DNA of 64,000 nucleotides from Anaerolineaceae bacterium (GTDB taxonomy: Bacteria; Chloroflexota; Anaerolineae; Anaerolineales; Anaerolineaceae): the NCBI GenBank assembly GCA_016841525.1, contig JAENYZ010000002.1, forward strand, positions 516,078 through 580,077. Direction: 5' to 3'. The position numbers and the translations under genes were made by a program. Below, piece by piece: positions 17,075 to 25,200 of this stretch. A model generated the notes under the pieces. It was given only the letters and a program-made list of their open reading frames with translations. It was not told where the DNA came from and searched no databases. How positions within the stretch are numbered: position 1 is the stretch's first letter; the number at the start of each line of letters is the position of its first letter.

Positions 17075-19564
17075 ATGATACAAAATTTGTATTCAGAGGA
17101 AGTTGAAAATTTATTAGGGCAGATGACTTTGCCGGAAAAAGTAGCCCTGTTATCCGGGAAAAACAACTGGGCGACAATGCCTATTGAGCGATTAAACCTT
17201 TCATCGATCGTTGTGACAGATGGTCCACATGGCGTTCGAACAGGTGGGCAGGGTTCAGGCAGGTTGGTAAGCAAAGCGACAGCCTATCCAACTGGCATTT
17301 CAATGGCATCCACCTGGAACAGGGAATTGATCAGACGGGTGGGTATTGGTCTGGGCGAGGAAACTCGCCATCTCGAATGCCACATCCTGTTGGGTCCCTG
17401 TGTGAACATCGTTCGGTCACCCTTAGGCGGGCGCAATTTTGAAACCTATTCCGAAGATCCCTACCTTGCAGGACAGATTGGGATTGCATATGTAAAGGGT
17501 TTGCAGAGCCTGGGTGTTGGCGCTTCGGTCAAGCATTTTGCCGCCAACAACCAGGAATATGAGAGGTTTCGTGGGAATTCAGTGGTGGATGAACGAACTT
17601 TAAGGGAAATCTACCTGCCGGCATTTGAAAGCATTGTCAAAGAAGGGCATCCCTGGACGGTCATGTGTTCTTATAACAGGGTGAATGGTGATTATGCCAG
17701 TGAAAATGAAATTTTATTGCGAAAGATTCTCAAGGAGGAATGGGGTTTTGAAGGCGCAGTTGTTTCCGATTGGAACGCTGTCCATGACATCTTCAAACCA
17801 GTTATAGCGGGTTTGGACCTGGAAATGCCCGGACCGGCGCGTTATTTTGGTGAAGACCTGGTGGCAGCCGTCAATAACTGGCAGTTGGATGAGAAATTTG
17901 TGGATGAAGCTGCTCGACGGATTTTAAGGCTTTTATTCTGGACAGGTGTAATAGGCGAGGCTGATTATCCTGAAGGCAGTGGTGATACACAAGCGCACCG
18001 TGCTTTAGCACGAGAAGTCGCTGCAGAGTCAATGGTTTTATTGAAAAATGAAAACCAAATCTTGCCGCTTGACCGGAAATCCATCAAGAAGTTGGCGGTG
18101 ATCGGTTTGAATGCAGACCAGGAGATTAGCGGCGGCGGCAGTTCTCGCGTTGATCCTCCCTACTGGGTGACGCCCTTGCAGGGATTGCGGGAGAAACTTG
18201 CGAATGAAATAACCGTTGAATTCGAACCGGGCTATGATAACCGTGTTTCTCCAACAATTGTTCCGGATGAATGCCTGACACATCTCGATGGTAAAACCCC
18301 TGGCCTGGAAACAACTTTGTATAACAATATGGATCTTTTGGGTGAACCGGCACTGGTGCGTGTTGATTCAAGAATTCAACACTGGTGGAGCGGAGGCGGT
18401 CCTGAGCAAGGAGTCATTGATCCTGAAGCGTTCAGCATTCGATGGCGGGGAAAATTCACTTCGCCTATATCTGGTGACACCCGTTTCTTCCTCAGCAATA
18501 CCGGCACCTCAAGGCTTTGGATTGACGGGGAATTGTTATTGGAAAATGCTGTTAGCCCGGCGGCATCATCAAATTTGAATTGGGATGAGATCGAGAAGAG
18601 TGTCAATTTTAACCTGGAAAAAGATCGTCAGTATGATTTGAAGATTGAGTATGAGAGCGGCATAAATAATATGCATGCTTTTTTCAATTTTGCCTACCTT
18701 CCGTCACTCAATTTGGAAGGTGACTTGCTTACTCGAGCTGTTGACCTTGCCAGGCAAAGTGATACAGCCGTGGTTGTTGTAGGGTTTGCCGATATGTACG
18801 AAAGTGAAGGACATGATCGACCCAACATGGATCTGCCGGGTGGTCAGGATGCCCTGGTTAAAGCCGTCGCTGAGGTCAATAAAAACACCATTGTTGTGGT
18901 CAATGTTGGTGCGCCTGTGGCGATGCCGTGGGTGGACTTAGTGGATGGCATACTGCTGTCCTACTATCCTGGCCAGGAGGGTGGCCATGCCCTGGCGGAT
19001 ATCTTATTTGGTGATGTTAATCCTTCAGGAAAGCTGACCGTCAGTTATCCTAAGCGCCTGGAAGATAACCCTGCCTATTTGCACTACCCCGGATGGAAAG
19101 ACGTCCAATATGGCGAAGGTTTGTTTGTCGGCTACCGATATTATGACTCAAAGGATGTGGCAACAGCGTTCCCCTTTGGGCATGGATTGAGCTATACAGA
19201 CTTCTTATACAGCGAAATTGCATTGCCAAGTGAGGTATCCACGGGCGAGGATTTCAAAGTTTCGGTGACCGTTGAAAATACTGGCAATGTGCCTGGCAAA
19301 GAAGTGGTTCAGCTTTATGTCAGGGATGTTCAATCGAAGTTAATTCGACCTTTTAAGGAGCTAAAAGGGTTTGATAAGGTGCTGCTTGACCAGGGTGAGA
19401 TAAAGGTTGTGGAATTCACCCTGACACCTCGAGACCTTTCCTATTATGACCCCTATCAAGAAGCCTGGGTGGCAGAACCCGGCGAATTTGAGGTGCTTGT
19501 CGGTGCAAGCTCCCGAGATATTCGTTTACAAGGGCGTTTTGAATTGAAAGAGGCGTATAACTAA
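17075..19564 (+). CDS. Beta-glucosidase-type GH3 hydrolase with PA14 insert
   Basis: The 829-residue enzyme has the GH3 N-terminal barrel with the nucleophile Asp in VVSDWNAVHD. The alpha/beta C-domain is split by a PA14 carbohydrate-binding domain (residues ~420-545: WRGKFTSPISGDTRFFLSNTG). A fibronectin-III-like domain follows (ENTGNVPGKEVVQLYVRD). The KHFAANNQEYERF and CSYNRVNG segments are typical of beta-glucosidases in this family. No signal peptide is seen, so it probably acts on imported oligosaccharides. AGGAG lies seven bases before the ATG. Beta-xylosidase or related specificity cannot be excluded. It has its own terminator. Confidence 0.93.
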   Translation: MIQNLYSEEVENLLGQMTLPEKVALLSGKNNWATMPIERLNLSSIVVTDGPHGVRTGGQGSGRLVSKATAYPTGISMASTWNRELIRRVGIGLGEETRHLECHILLGPCVNIVRSPLGGRNFETYSEDPYLAGQIGIAYVKGLQSLGVGASVKHFAANNQEYERFRGNSVVDERTLREIYLPAFESIVKEGHPWTVMCSYNRVNGDYASENEILLRKILKEEWGFEGAVVSDWNAVHDIFKPVIAGLDLEMPGPARYFGEDLVAAVNNWQLDEKFVDEAARRILRLLFWTGVIGEADYPEGSGDTQAHRALAREVAAESMVLLKNENQILPLDRKSIKKLAVIGLNADQEISGGGSSRVDPPYWVTPLQGLREKLANEITVEFEPGYDNRVSPTIVPDECLTHLDGKTPGLETTLYNNMDLLGEPALVRVDSRIQHWWSGGGPEQGVIDPEAFSIRWRGKFTSPISGDTRFFLSNTGTSRLWIDGELLLENAVSPAASSNLNWDEIEKSVNFNLEKDRQYDLKIEYESGINNMHAFFNFAYLPSLNLEGDLLTRAVDLARQSDTAVVVVGFADMYESEGHDRPNMDLPGGQDALVKAVAEVNKNTIVVVNVGAPVAMPWVDLVDGILLSYYPGQEGGHALADILFGDVNPSGKLTVSYPKRLEDNPAYLHYPGWKDVQYGEGLFVGYRYYDSKDVATAFPFGHGLSYTDFLYSEIALPSEVSTGEDFKVSVTVENTGNVPGKEVVQLYVRDVQSKLIRPFKELKGFDKVLLDQGEIKVVEFTLTPRDLSYYDPYQEAWVAEPGEFEVLVGASSRDIRLQGRFELKEAYN

Positions 19565-19585
19565 ACGAACCCAGAATTAGCAATA

Positions 19586-19624
19586 AAACTCGCATGGTTG
19601 TGTGTTGATCCATGCGAGTTTTTA
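19586..19624 (+). terminator. Terminator after the GH3 gene
   Basis: A perfect 12-bp stem (19586-19597 with 19610-19621) and a T tract, 22 bases after the stop codon. Confidence 0.88.
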
Positions 19625-19663
19625 AATATGTGTTAGTAAAGTTGATTGGCGGTTTACTGCGCC

Positions 19664-20278
19664 TTAAGAAAATTCACTTGAATTTGGCCCCCAGGGACGT
19701 TCATCAACGGATTCATAGGGCAAGATTTTAAAGTTTAGTCTTCCCTGTGCTTCGAATAAGACCTGGTCAAAAGCTGCTTCAAGAGAGCTGTTTGTGCCCC
19801 TGATGTTCTCAACCACATCTGCGCCCCACTGGATATAATCGCGTCTTCTTTCCAGCGGCCAATCTTCCGGAGGGTCATTGAGGATATCGCGGCAGTTGAT
19901 CAATTTATCAGCCAGCTTGACGATTTTTCCCTCATAGGAAAGATTAGGTGCATGGATGACCTGGTTCCGTTTGCGATCCATTTTCTCTTCCGATTTGTCA
20001 TCGGTTACTTCCAGCACAATTGATAAGACCTTTTCTCCAAAGTGGTCTGCGATCTCCTGTTCTGTTGTTCTTGTGTCTTCAAGGGTATCATGGAGGATGG
20101 CTGCCGTTAATATGCGCGTGTCATCGATATTACCTACCTCGTAAATCGCACGTGCCACAAGCAGTGGGTGGGTGATATAAGGTGAGTGGTGTTTGTTTTT
20201 TCGCACCTGTCCCTGGTGTTTTTCAGCAGCAAAAACCGCAGCATCAAGAATGGTCAGGAAATCCAGTTCTTTATCCAT
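19664..20278 (-). CDS. HD-domain (p)ppGpp hydrolase-like protein (MESH1-type)
   Basis: The 204-residue protein is essentially a single HD domain. Metal ligands are seen in HSPYITHPLLVA, AAILHDTLEDT (the HD pair) and KIVKLADKLINCRD. This is the hydrolase half of RelA/SpoT without synthetase, TGS or ACT domains, as in small alarmone hydrolases. It would cleave (p)ppGpp or a related nucleotide 3'-pyrophosphate. It follows the NYN protein by 85 bases on the same strand and could share its transcript. The substrate is inferred from family only. Confidence 0.82.
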   Translation of the reverse strand: MDKELDFLTILDAAVFAAEKHQGQVRKNKHHSPYITHPLLVARAIYEVGNIDDTRILTAAILHDTLEDTRTTEQEIADHFGEKVLSIVLEVTDDKSEEKMDRKRNQVIHAPNLSYEGKIVKLADKLINCRDILNDPPEDWPLERRRDYIQWGADVVENIRGTNSSLEAAFDQVLFEAQGRLNFKILPYESVDERPWGPNSSEFS

Positions 20279-20363
20279 GGTTTTTCAATACCTTTCAAAA
20301 ATACCTTTTATAAACAAAACAGATGCAGCTTTTTACTGCACCTGTTGTGATTTCGCTTTTGTT

Positions 20364-21125
20364 CTAATCTCGCAAGCGGATCTCAATGATCGCGCCGCCT
20401 GCGACCTTGCGCATTTCAATCCAGCGGCCGTGGTTTTTTATCATCTGCGATAATTGTCGGTGGCCGTAACTGCGGGGGTCGAAGCCCGGGTCAATTCGGC
20501 GTAAGGCTGTGCCCACCTCGGAAAGCCGGGTCCAACCGTCATCGTCGGGGCCGACCATATCCATCGCCTGGCTAACCAGTTCGACAAGTTCTTTCTCCTG
20601 GGTGCTCATGTGATTTGTCTTACGGGGTTTGCTGCTCGCGCTGCTGCCCCTGCGGCTTTTGAGGTTTTCAGTGTAGATAAAAACATTGCAGGCACTGACG
20701 AAAGCGCGCGGCGTTTTCTTCTCACCAATACCCACCACAAGCATGCCGCTTTCACGGATGCGGGTTGCCAGGCGTGTGTAATCGCTGTCGCTTGAGACCA
20801 GGCAAAAGCCGTCCACCTGGTGGGAATGCATGATATCCATTGCGTCAATGATCATGGCGCTGTCGGTGGCGTTTTTCCCCACTGTATAACGGAATTGCTG
20901 AATGGGCTGAAAGGCATGAATATTGAGCGTGTCCTTCCAGGAGTTCATGTTGGGCGTGGTCCAATCGCCGTAAACTCTGCGAATGGTTGCACTTCCGTAC
21001 TTACCGGCTTCTACCAGGATCTGCTCGATCAGTGAAGCCTGGGCGTTGTCACCATCGATCAGGATGGCGATGCGTCTTTCGATATCTTCAAAACTTTCTT
21101 GCTGCATTTGTGTCGTTCTTGCCAT
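20364..21125 (-). CDS. NYN-domain (PIN-like) putative ribonuclease with OST-HTH domain
   Basis: The 253-residue protein has an N-terminal NYN/LabA-like domain with the acidic residues of a PIN-type nuclease: AILIDGDNAQ, KNATDSAMIIDAMDI and LVSSDSDYTRLATR. The C-terminal ~75 residues (ELVELVSQAMDMV through WIEMRKVAGGAIIEIRLRD) match an OST-HTH/LOTUS RNA-binding module. This pairing is known in bacterial and eukaryotic RNA-handling proteins; the target RNA is unknown. It probably cleaves or binds RNA in the cytoplasm. The HD hydrolase gene lies directly downstream. Confidence 0.85.
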   Translation of the reverse strand: MARTTQMQQESFEDIERRIAILIDGDNAQASLIEQILVEAGKYGSATIRRVYGDWTTPNMNSWKDTLNIHAFQPIQQFRYTVGKNATDSAMIIDAMDIMHSHQVDGFCLVSSDSDYTRLATRIRESGMLVVGIGEKKTPRAFVSACNVFIYTENLKSRRGSSASSKPRKTNHMSTQEKELVELVSQAMDMVGPDDDGWTRLSEVGTALRRIDPGFDPRSYGHRQLSQMIKNHGRWIEMRKVAGGAIIEIRLRD

Positions 21126-21271
21126 GTGTAAATTAATCCTAATTCCATTCCTTACTTTTCATTATTTGATTGATTGTACCGTGAATTGGACAGGATTATA
21201 AGTGGGGATAAATTGTGATGAGGCGATGTAAAAGACGGTTGGTTTTACACTGGATAAATAAAATTTTTCAG

Positions 21272-21322
21272 GTAGGGACTCGGCACGAAGTGTCGAGTAA
21301 TCGATAACAACCCAGCCCCTAC
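21272..21322. repeat. REP-like imperfect palindrome between NYN and MsrB genes
   Basis: GTAGGG (21272-21277) and CCCCTAC (21316-21322) form outer arms around an inner hairpin (21279-21286 with 21290-21297, one G-T pair, GAA loop). No T tract follows on either strand, so a terminator is unlikely. The form resembles dispersed extragenic palindromes, but only one copy is in this window. Confidence 0.5.
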
Positions 21323-21346
21323 GCGCGGATCTTATCGATCATTTTT

Positions 21347-21748
21347 TTATTCTTCTTCCGGTACAAATTTTAACGCGACGGAATTAATGCAAAAACGCAA
21401 CCCGGTCGGTTTGGGTCCATCCTTGAAGACGTGACCAAGATGGGCATCACAACGGGCACAGGAAATTTCTGTTCGACGCATACCAAAGCTGTTATCCTGG
21501 AGGTATTCGATATGTTCTTCGTTTACTGGTTTAAAGAAGCTTGGCCACCCTGTACCGGAAGTGAATTTATTTTCTGATGAAAAGATTGGCAGGTCACAGC
21601 ACACGCAGTGGTATACCCCATCCTGTTTGTGATCATAGAACATGCCGCAGAAGGGCGGTTCGGTCCCCTTACGTCGGGTGACCTCATATTGCTCCTTGGT
21701 CAGCTGCGCTCGCCATTCGGCATCGGTTTTTTGTATTTTTTCGATCAT
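21347..21748 (-). CDS. msrB: Peptide-methionine (R)-S-oxide reductase
   Basis: The 133-residue enzyme reduces methionine-R-sulfoxide in proteins. Zinc ligands are the pairs CVCC and CARC, the conserved SGTGWPSF motif is present, and the catalytic Cys is in [10 protein letters not shown] near the C-terminus. A GAGG Shine-Dalgarno precedes the ATG. The length equals stand-alone MsrB; no MsrA is fused or adjacent. It is a cytosolic repair enzyme. Confidence 0.95.
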   Translation of the reverse strand: MIEKIQKTDAEWRAQLTKEQYEVTRRKGTEPPFCGMFYDHKQDGVYHCVCCDLPIFSSENKFTSGTGWPSFFKPVNEEHIEYLQDNSFGMRRTEISCARCDAHLGHVFKDGPKPTGLRFCINSVALKFVPEEE

Positions 21749-21922
21749 TTTATGCTCCTCAATATTTCTTATCTATCTTTATATTACCGGAACATATTTG
21801 AATATCACATAATTTGTACAAGGGTTGAAGTGATAGAAAAAATGGAAAGGGTTTGTAGAAATATTAAAAATTTATAAATTACTGGTTTGGTCTAAAATTT
21901 GCAACCTAATATCAAGCAAATG

Positions 21923-21951
21923 GGCAAAATGATGAGCATTTTGCCTTTCTT
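21923..21951 (+). terminator. Orphan hairpin with T-rich tail
   Basis: A perfect 9-bp stem GGCAAAATG / CATTTTGCC with a 5-base loop is followed by TTTCTT. It is on the + strand but the preceding gene (msrB) runs the other way, so it may end a short untranslated RNA or have no role. Confidence 0.45.
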
Positions 21952-21999
21952 AAATATTTATATCTTATGAGATACGGACAAAATCCCGTTTTTTTGGTG

Positions 22000-22005
22000 T
22001 ATAAT
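22000..22005 (+). promoter_or_regulatory. -10 element of the subtilase gene
   Basis: TATAAT immediately preceded by TG. It would give a leader of about 270 bases before the ATG at 22282. The -35 is weak (CGGACA at 21975-21980 with 19-base spacing). Confidence 0.45.
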
Positions 22006-22281
22006 TTTTGTTGGAGGCCATTTAACAAAACGGCATATGCACAGCGGTCTAATTTTTGGCTATAAGGGATAGTTATTTGAAAGCAGAACAAATAATGTGA
22101 GGTTGATTGAAGGATTTATGAATGTAATCGATCCTGCTTATGGCTTTAAATTTGTGTGCATCGCAGTTGTTTAAAATCAATTTATTGTTAAGGAGTGAGT
22201 GTATGAAATTCAGGAGGTGCCTATTTTAAAAATTTCATTATTCTTTTCCGTATCTATTTACTATTTAACAGGAGTTAAAAA

Positions 22282-25200
22282 ATGAAAAGAAAGTTGTTTA
22301 AACTATTCACAATTGTATTGATGGCCAGCTTTGTGTTTTCGCCTGCAATTGCGCAAACACCAACTGCTGACCAGCCACCCAAGTTCCCGGTTAACGAAGG
22401 TTTAGAACCTGTAGGTGACCTGGGACTGGGTGAGAAATTCTCACAAGTTGAACCTGATGAGGTCATCAACTTTGACAAGGTATCTCGATACATCGTCTTG
22501 TTCGAAGATGAATCACTGGTGGTTCATCAGGGTGCTGCTGATCGAGCGGTTGACCCTGAAGCCTACCTGGAAGAATTGGCCTCAAAGCGCACATCAACAC
22601 TTGCTGCTGCAGAAGCAACTATTGGACGCAGCATTGAAGTACGGTATGTGTATGATGTGATCTTGAATGGTGTCTCTGTAGAGATGACCCGAGGCGAAGC
22701 GCTGCAGCTTGAAAATGTCCCCGGTATTCGAAAAGTCTTGCTGGACACCACTGAGACATTGGATACCGACGCAGGCCCAGCATGGATTGGTGCTGATACC
22801 ATTTGGGATGGCAGTGCCGTACCGGATGCCATTGGCAACAAAGGTGAGGGAATCCTTGTCGGTATGATCGACAGCGGCATCAACTTTGACCACCCATCCT
22901 TCAGTGATACACCTGCAGATAGCTTTGTTTATGAGTGGGCGGGTGACTACCTGGGTGTTTGTGCTCCCGGTGCTGATCCGAATTATGCTGCAGCCTGTAA
23001 TGATAAACTGGTGGGTGCCTATACTTATACCGATGACAATCCTGCAGAACCCATCACCCCCGAAGACAGCAACGGCCACGGCACGCATACTGCCAGCACG
23101 GTTGCAGGAAATGCTGTTGAAACCGAATTCATGGGTGAGACAGTCACAGTTTCGGGCATGGCACCGCACGCTCAGATCATTGCTTATGATGCCTGCTACC
23201 CAACACCAACCGGCGGTTCCTGTGCAGGTGAAGACCTGTTAGCTGCAGTGCAGCAGGCTGTTCTGGATGGTGTGGATATCATTAACTACTCCATTTCTGG
23301 CGGCGAAAATCCCTATGGCGATGCTGTAGAGCTGGCATTCCTGGAAGCCTTCGATGCAGGTGTGGTCGTTTCAGCTTCCGCTGGGAATAGCGGCCCCGAT
23401 GCAGGAACAGTAGGACACCGCTCTCCCTGGGTGATCACCACAGCTGCCTCAACCCACAATCGAAAATTCACAAGCCAGGTTAATTTCTCTGATCCCCTTT
23501 ACCAGGGCATTGCGACACTTGCTGGCGAATTACCATTCACAACTGAGTTTGTTGGTGCAGATGTTAAATTTGCTGGTGAAGACGGCAACCCCCTTGGCTG
23601 CCTGGATCCAGGTTATACAACCGATAACTTTTATGATGGTGCAGTTGCTTTGATACAGCGCGGCACCTGTACATTCACTGAAAAAGTTGTTACAGCTGAA
23701 GCCTATGGTGCATCTGCGGTATTGGTCTTCACCGATGACCGCGCGCCTGGCGCAATGGCTGTTGACGGCAGCACGGTGCCCAACGTTATGCTGGATATTT
23801 CTGGTGTATTGGGTTTGGAAATTGCAAACTGGGTTACAGCGCAAACCGATGAAACCGTAGATATTTCAACCGTGGGGTATTACCTCAATGATGCTTACGG
23901 CGATATCATGGCTGATTTCAGTTCGCGCGGCCCGAATAACACATTTGATGTGCTCAAACCTGATGTCACGGCTCCTGGTGTTGAAATTCTGGCAGCCGTT
24001 CAGGATGGTACTATTGCACCCAGCCCTGATGCAGAATTTGACCTTTATCAAGGTACATCGATGTCCAGCCCCCACGATGCCGGCGCAGCAGCTTTGCTTT
24101 ACGCCCAGCACCCCACTTGGACACCTGCCATGATCAAATCAGCATTGATGCTGACAGCCTATGATGAATTGGTCAAGGAAGACAAGACCACCCCGGCAGA
24201 CCTGTTTGATATCGGTGCAGGCCATGTCCGGTTGGAAATGGCTGGTTTGATTGGTTTGGCGATGGATGAAACTTACGACAATATGCTTGCTGCGGACCCA
24301 TCTGAAGGCGGCGACGTAAAAACCCTTAATATCCCCAGCCTTTATAACAGCCAATGCGTGGGTGAGTGTTCATGGACACGCACATTTACCAGCGTTGCAG
24401 GTGTTTCTGCGACTTACACCGTTACAGCACCTGACTGGATCACAGTTGATCCGGTGGAATTCACCATCGACCCGGGAGCGACACAGGAAATTACAATTAC
24501 CGCTGACGTTGCGGGGCTTACCGCTGATGAATGGGCTTTTGGCAATATTGAGTTTAATACCTTAGCACTTCATACTGGTGGCAAGGAAATTTCCGATGTA
24601 GCTGTTCCAGCGGCGGTTTTGCCAGTGGCAGCCAACCTACCAGAATGGGTTTCTTTTGAATCACACCGTGATGCAGATTCCGACACGATTTCAGATTTGA
24701 TCGCTGTGGAAATTACGGATCTAACCGTGGACACCTATGGGTTTGTTAAGGGTGAGCCGATTGACATTGAGCTGGCTGAAGACCCAACCAACGGTGATGC
24801 ATTTGATGATCTTTCACAGGTTTGGTACACCACTATTGATATGACAAACGGTGCTGCCCGGGCTGTAGCTGAAATTACTGCTTCAACGGCACCTGATGTA
24901 GACCTGTTCTGGGGCTTTGACGTCAATGATGACGGCATGCCGCAATCAGGTGAGCTTTATGAATCAAGTGCGACGGCGACCGCCTTTGAGTACTTGAGCG
25001 ATTGGGGCTTCCCCCCTGGTTTTTATGATGTCTGGGTACTCGTTCAAAACTGGACAGGTTCCGGTACGGCAACCGATGATATCACCCTGACACTGGGCGT
25101 TGTACCATGGGAGCCTGTTGCACCTCCGACTATGACGGTTCTTGGCCCTGAAACCAATCCTGCTGGCGTTCCCTTTGAACTGGATGTCCTCTGGCACGAT

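Larger units (their letters stand above)
21749..22281. other. 533-base intergenic region ahead of the subtilase gene
   Basis: AT-rich. It contains a strong hairpin with a short T-rich tail at 21923-21951 that follows no gene, a -10 element at 22000-22005, and about 270 bases of potential leader. Two tiny ATG frames with Shine-Dalgarno-like sequences lie in the leader (18 codons at 22118-22174; eight codons at 22202-22228). I would not call either a gene. Confidence 0.5.

Noticed and set aside
21272-21322. Terminator for msrB or the NYN gene
   Set aside because: No T tract on either strand, and its form resembles an extragenic palindrome.
22118-22174. 18-codon frame in the subtilase leader
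   Set aside because: Too short and without conservation evidence to call as a gene; recorded only as part of the leader.
22594-23169. 191-codon antisense frame inside the subtilase gene
   Set aside because: Overlaps the catalytic region of a clear protease; the frame is open because of biased codon use on the coding strand.
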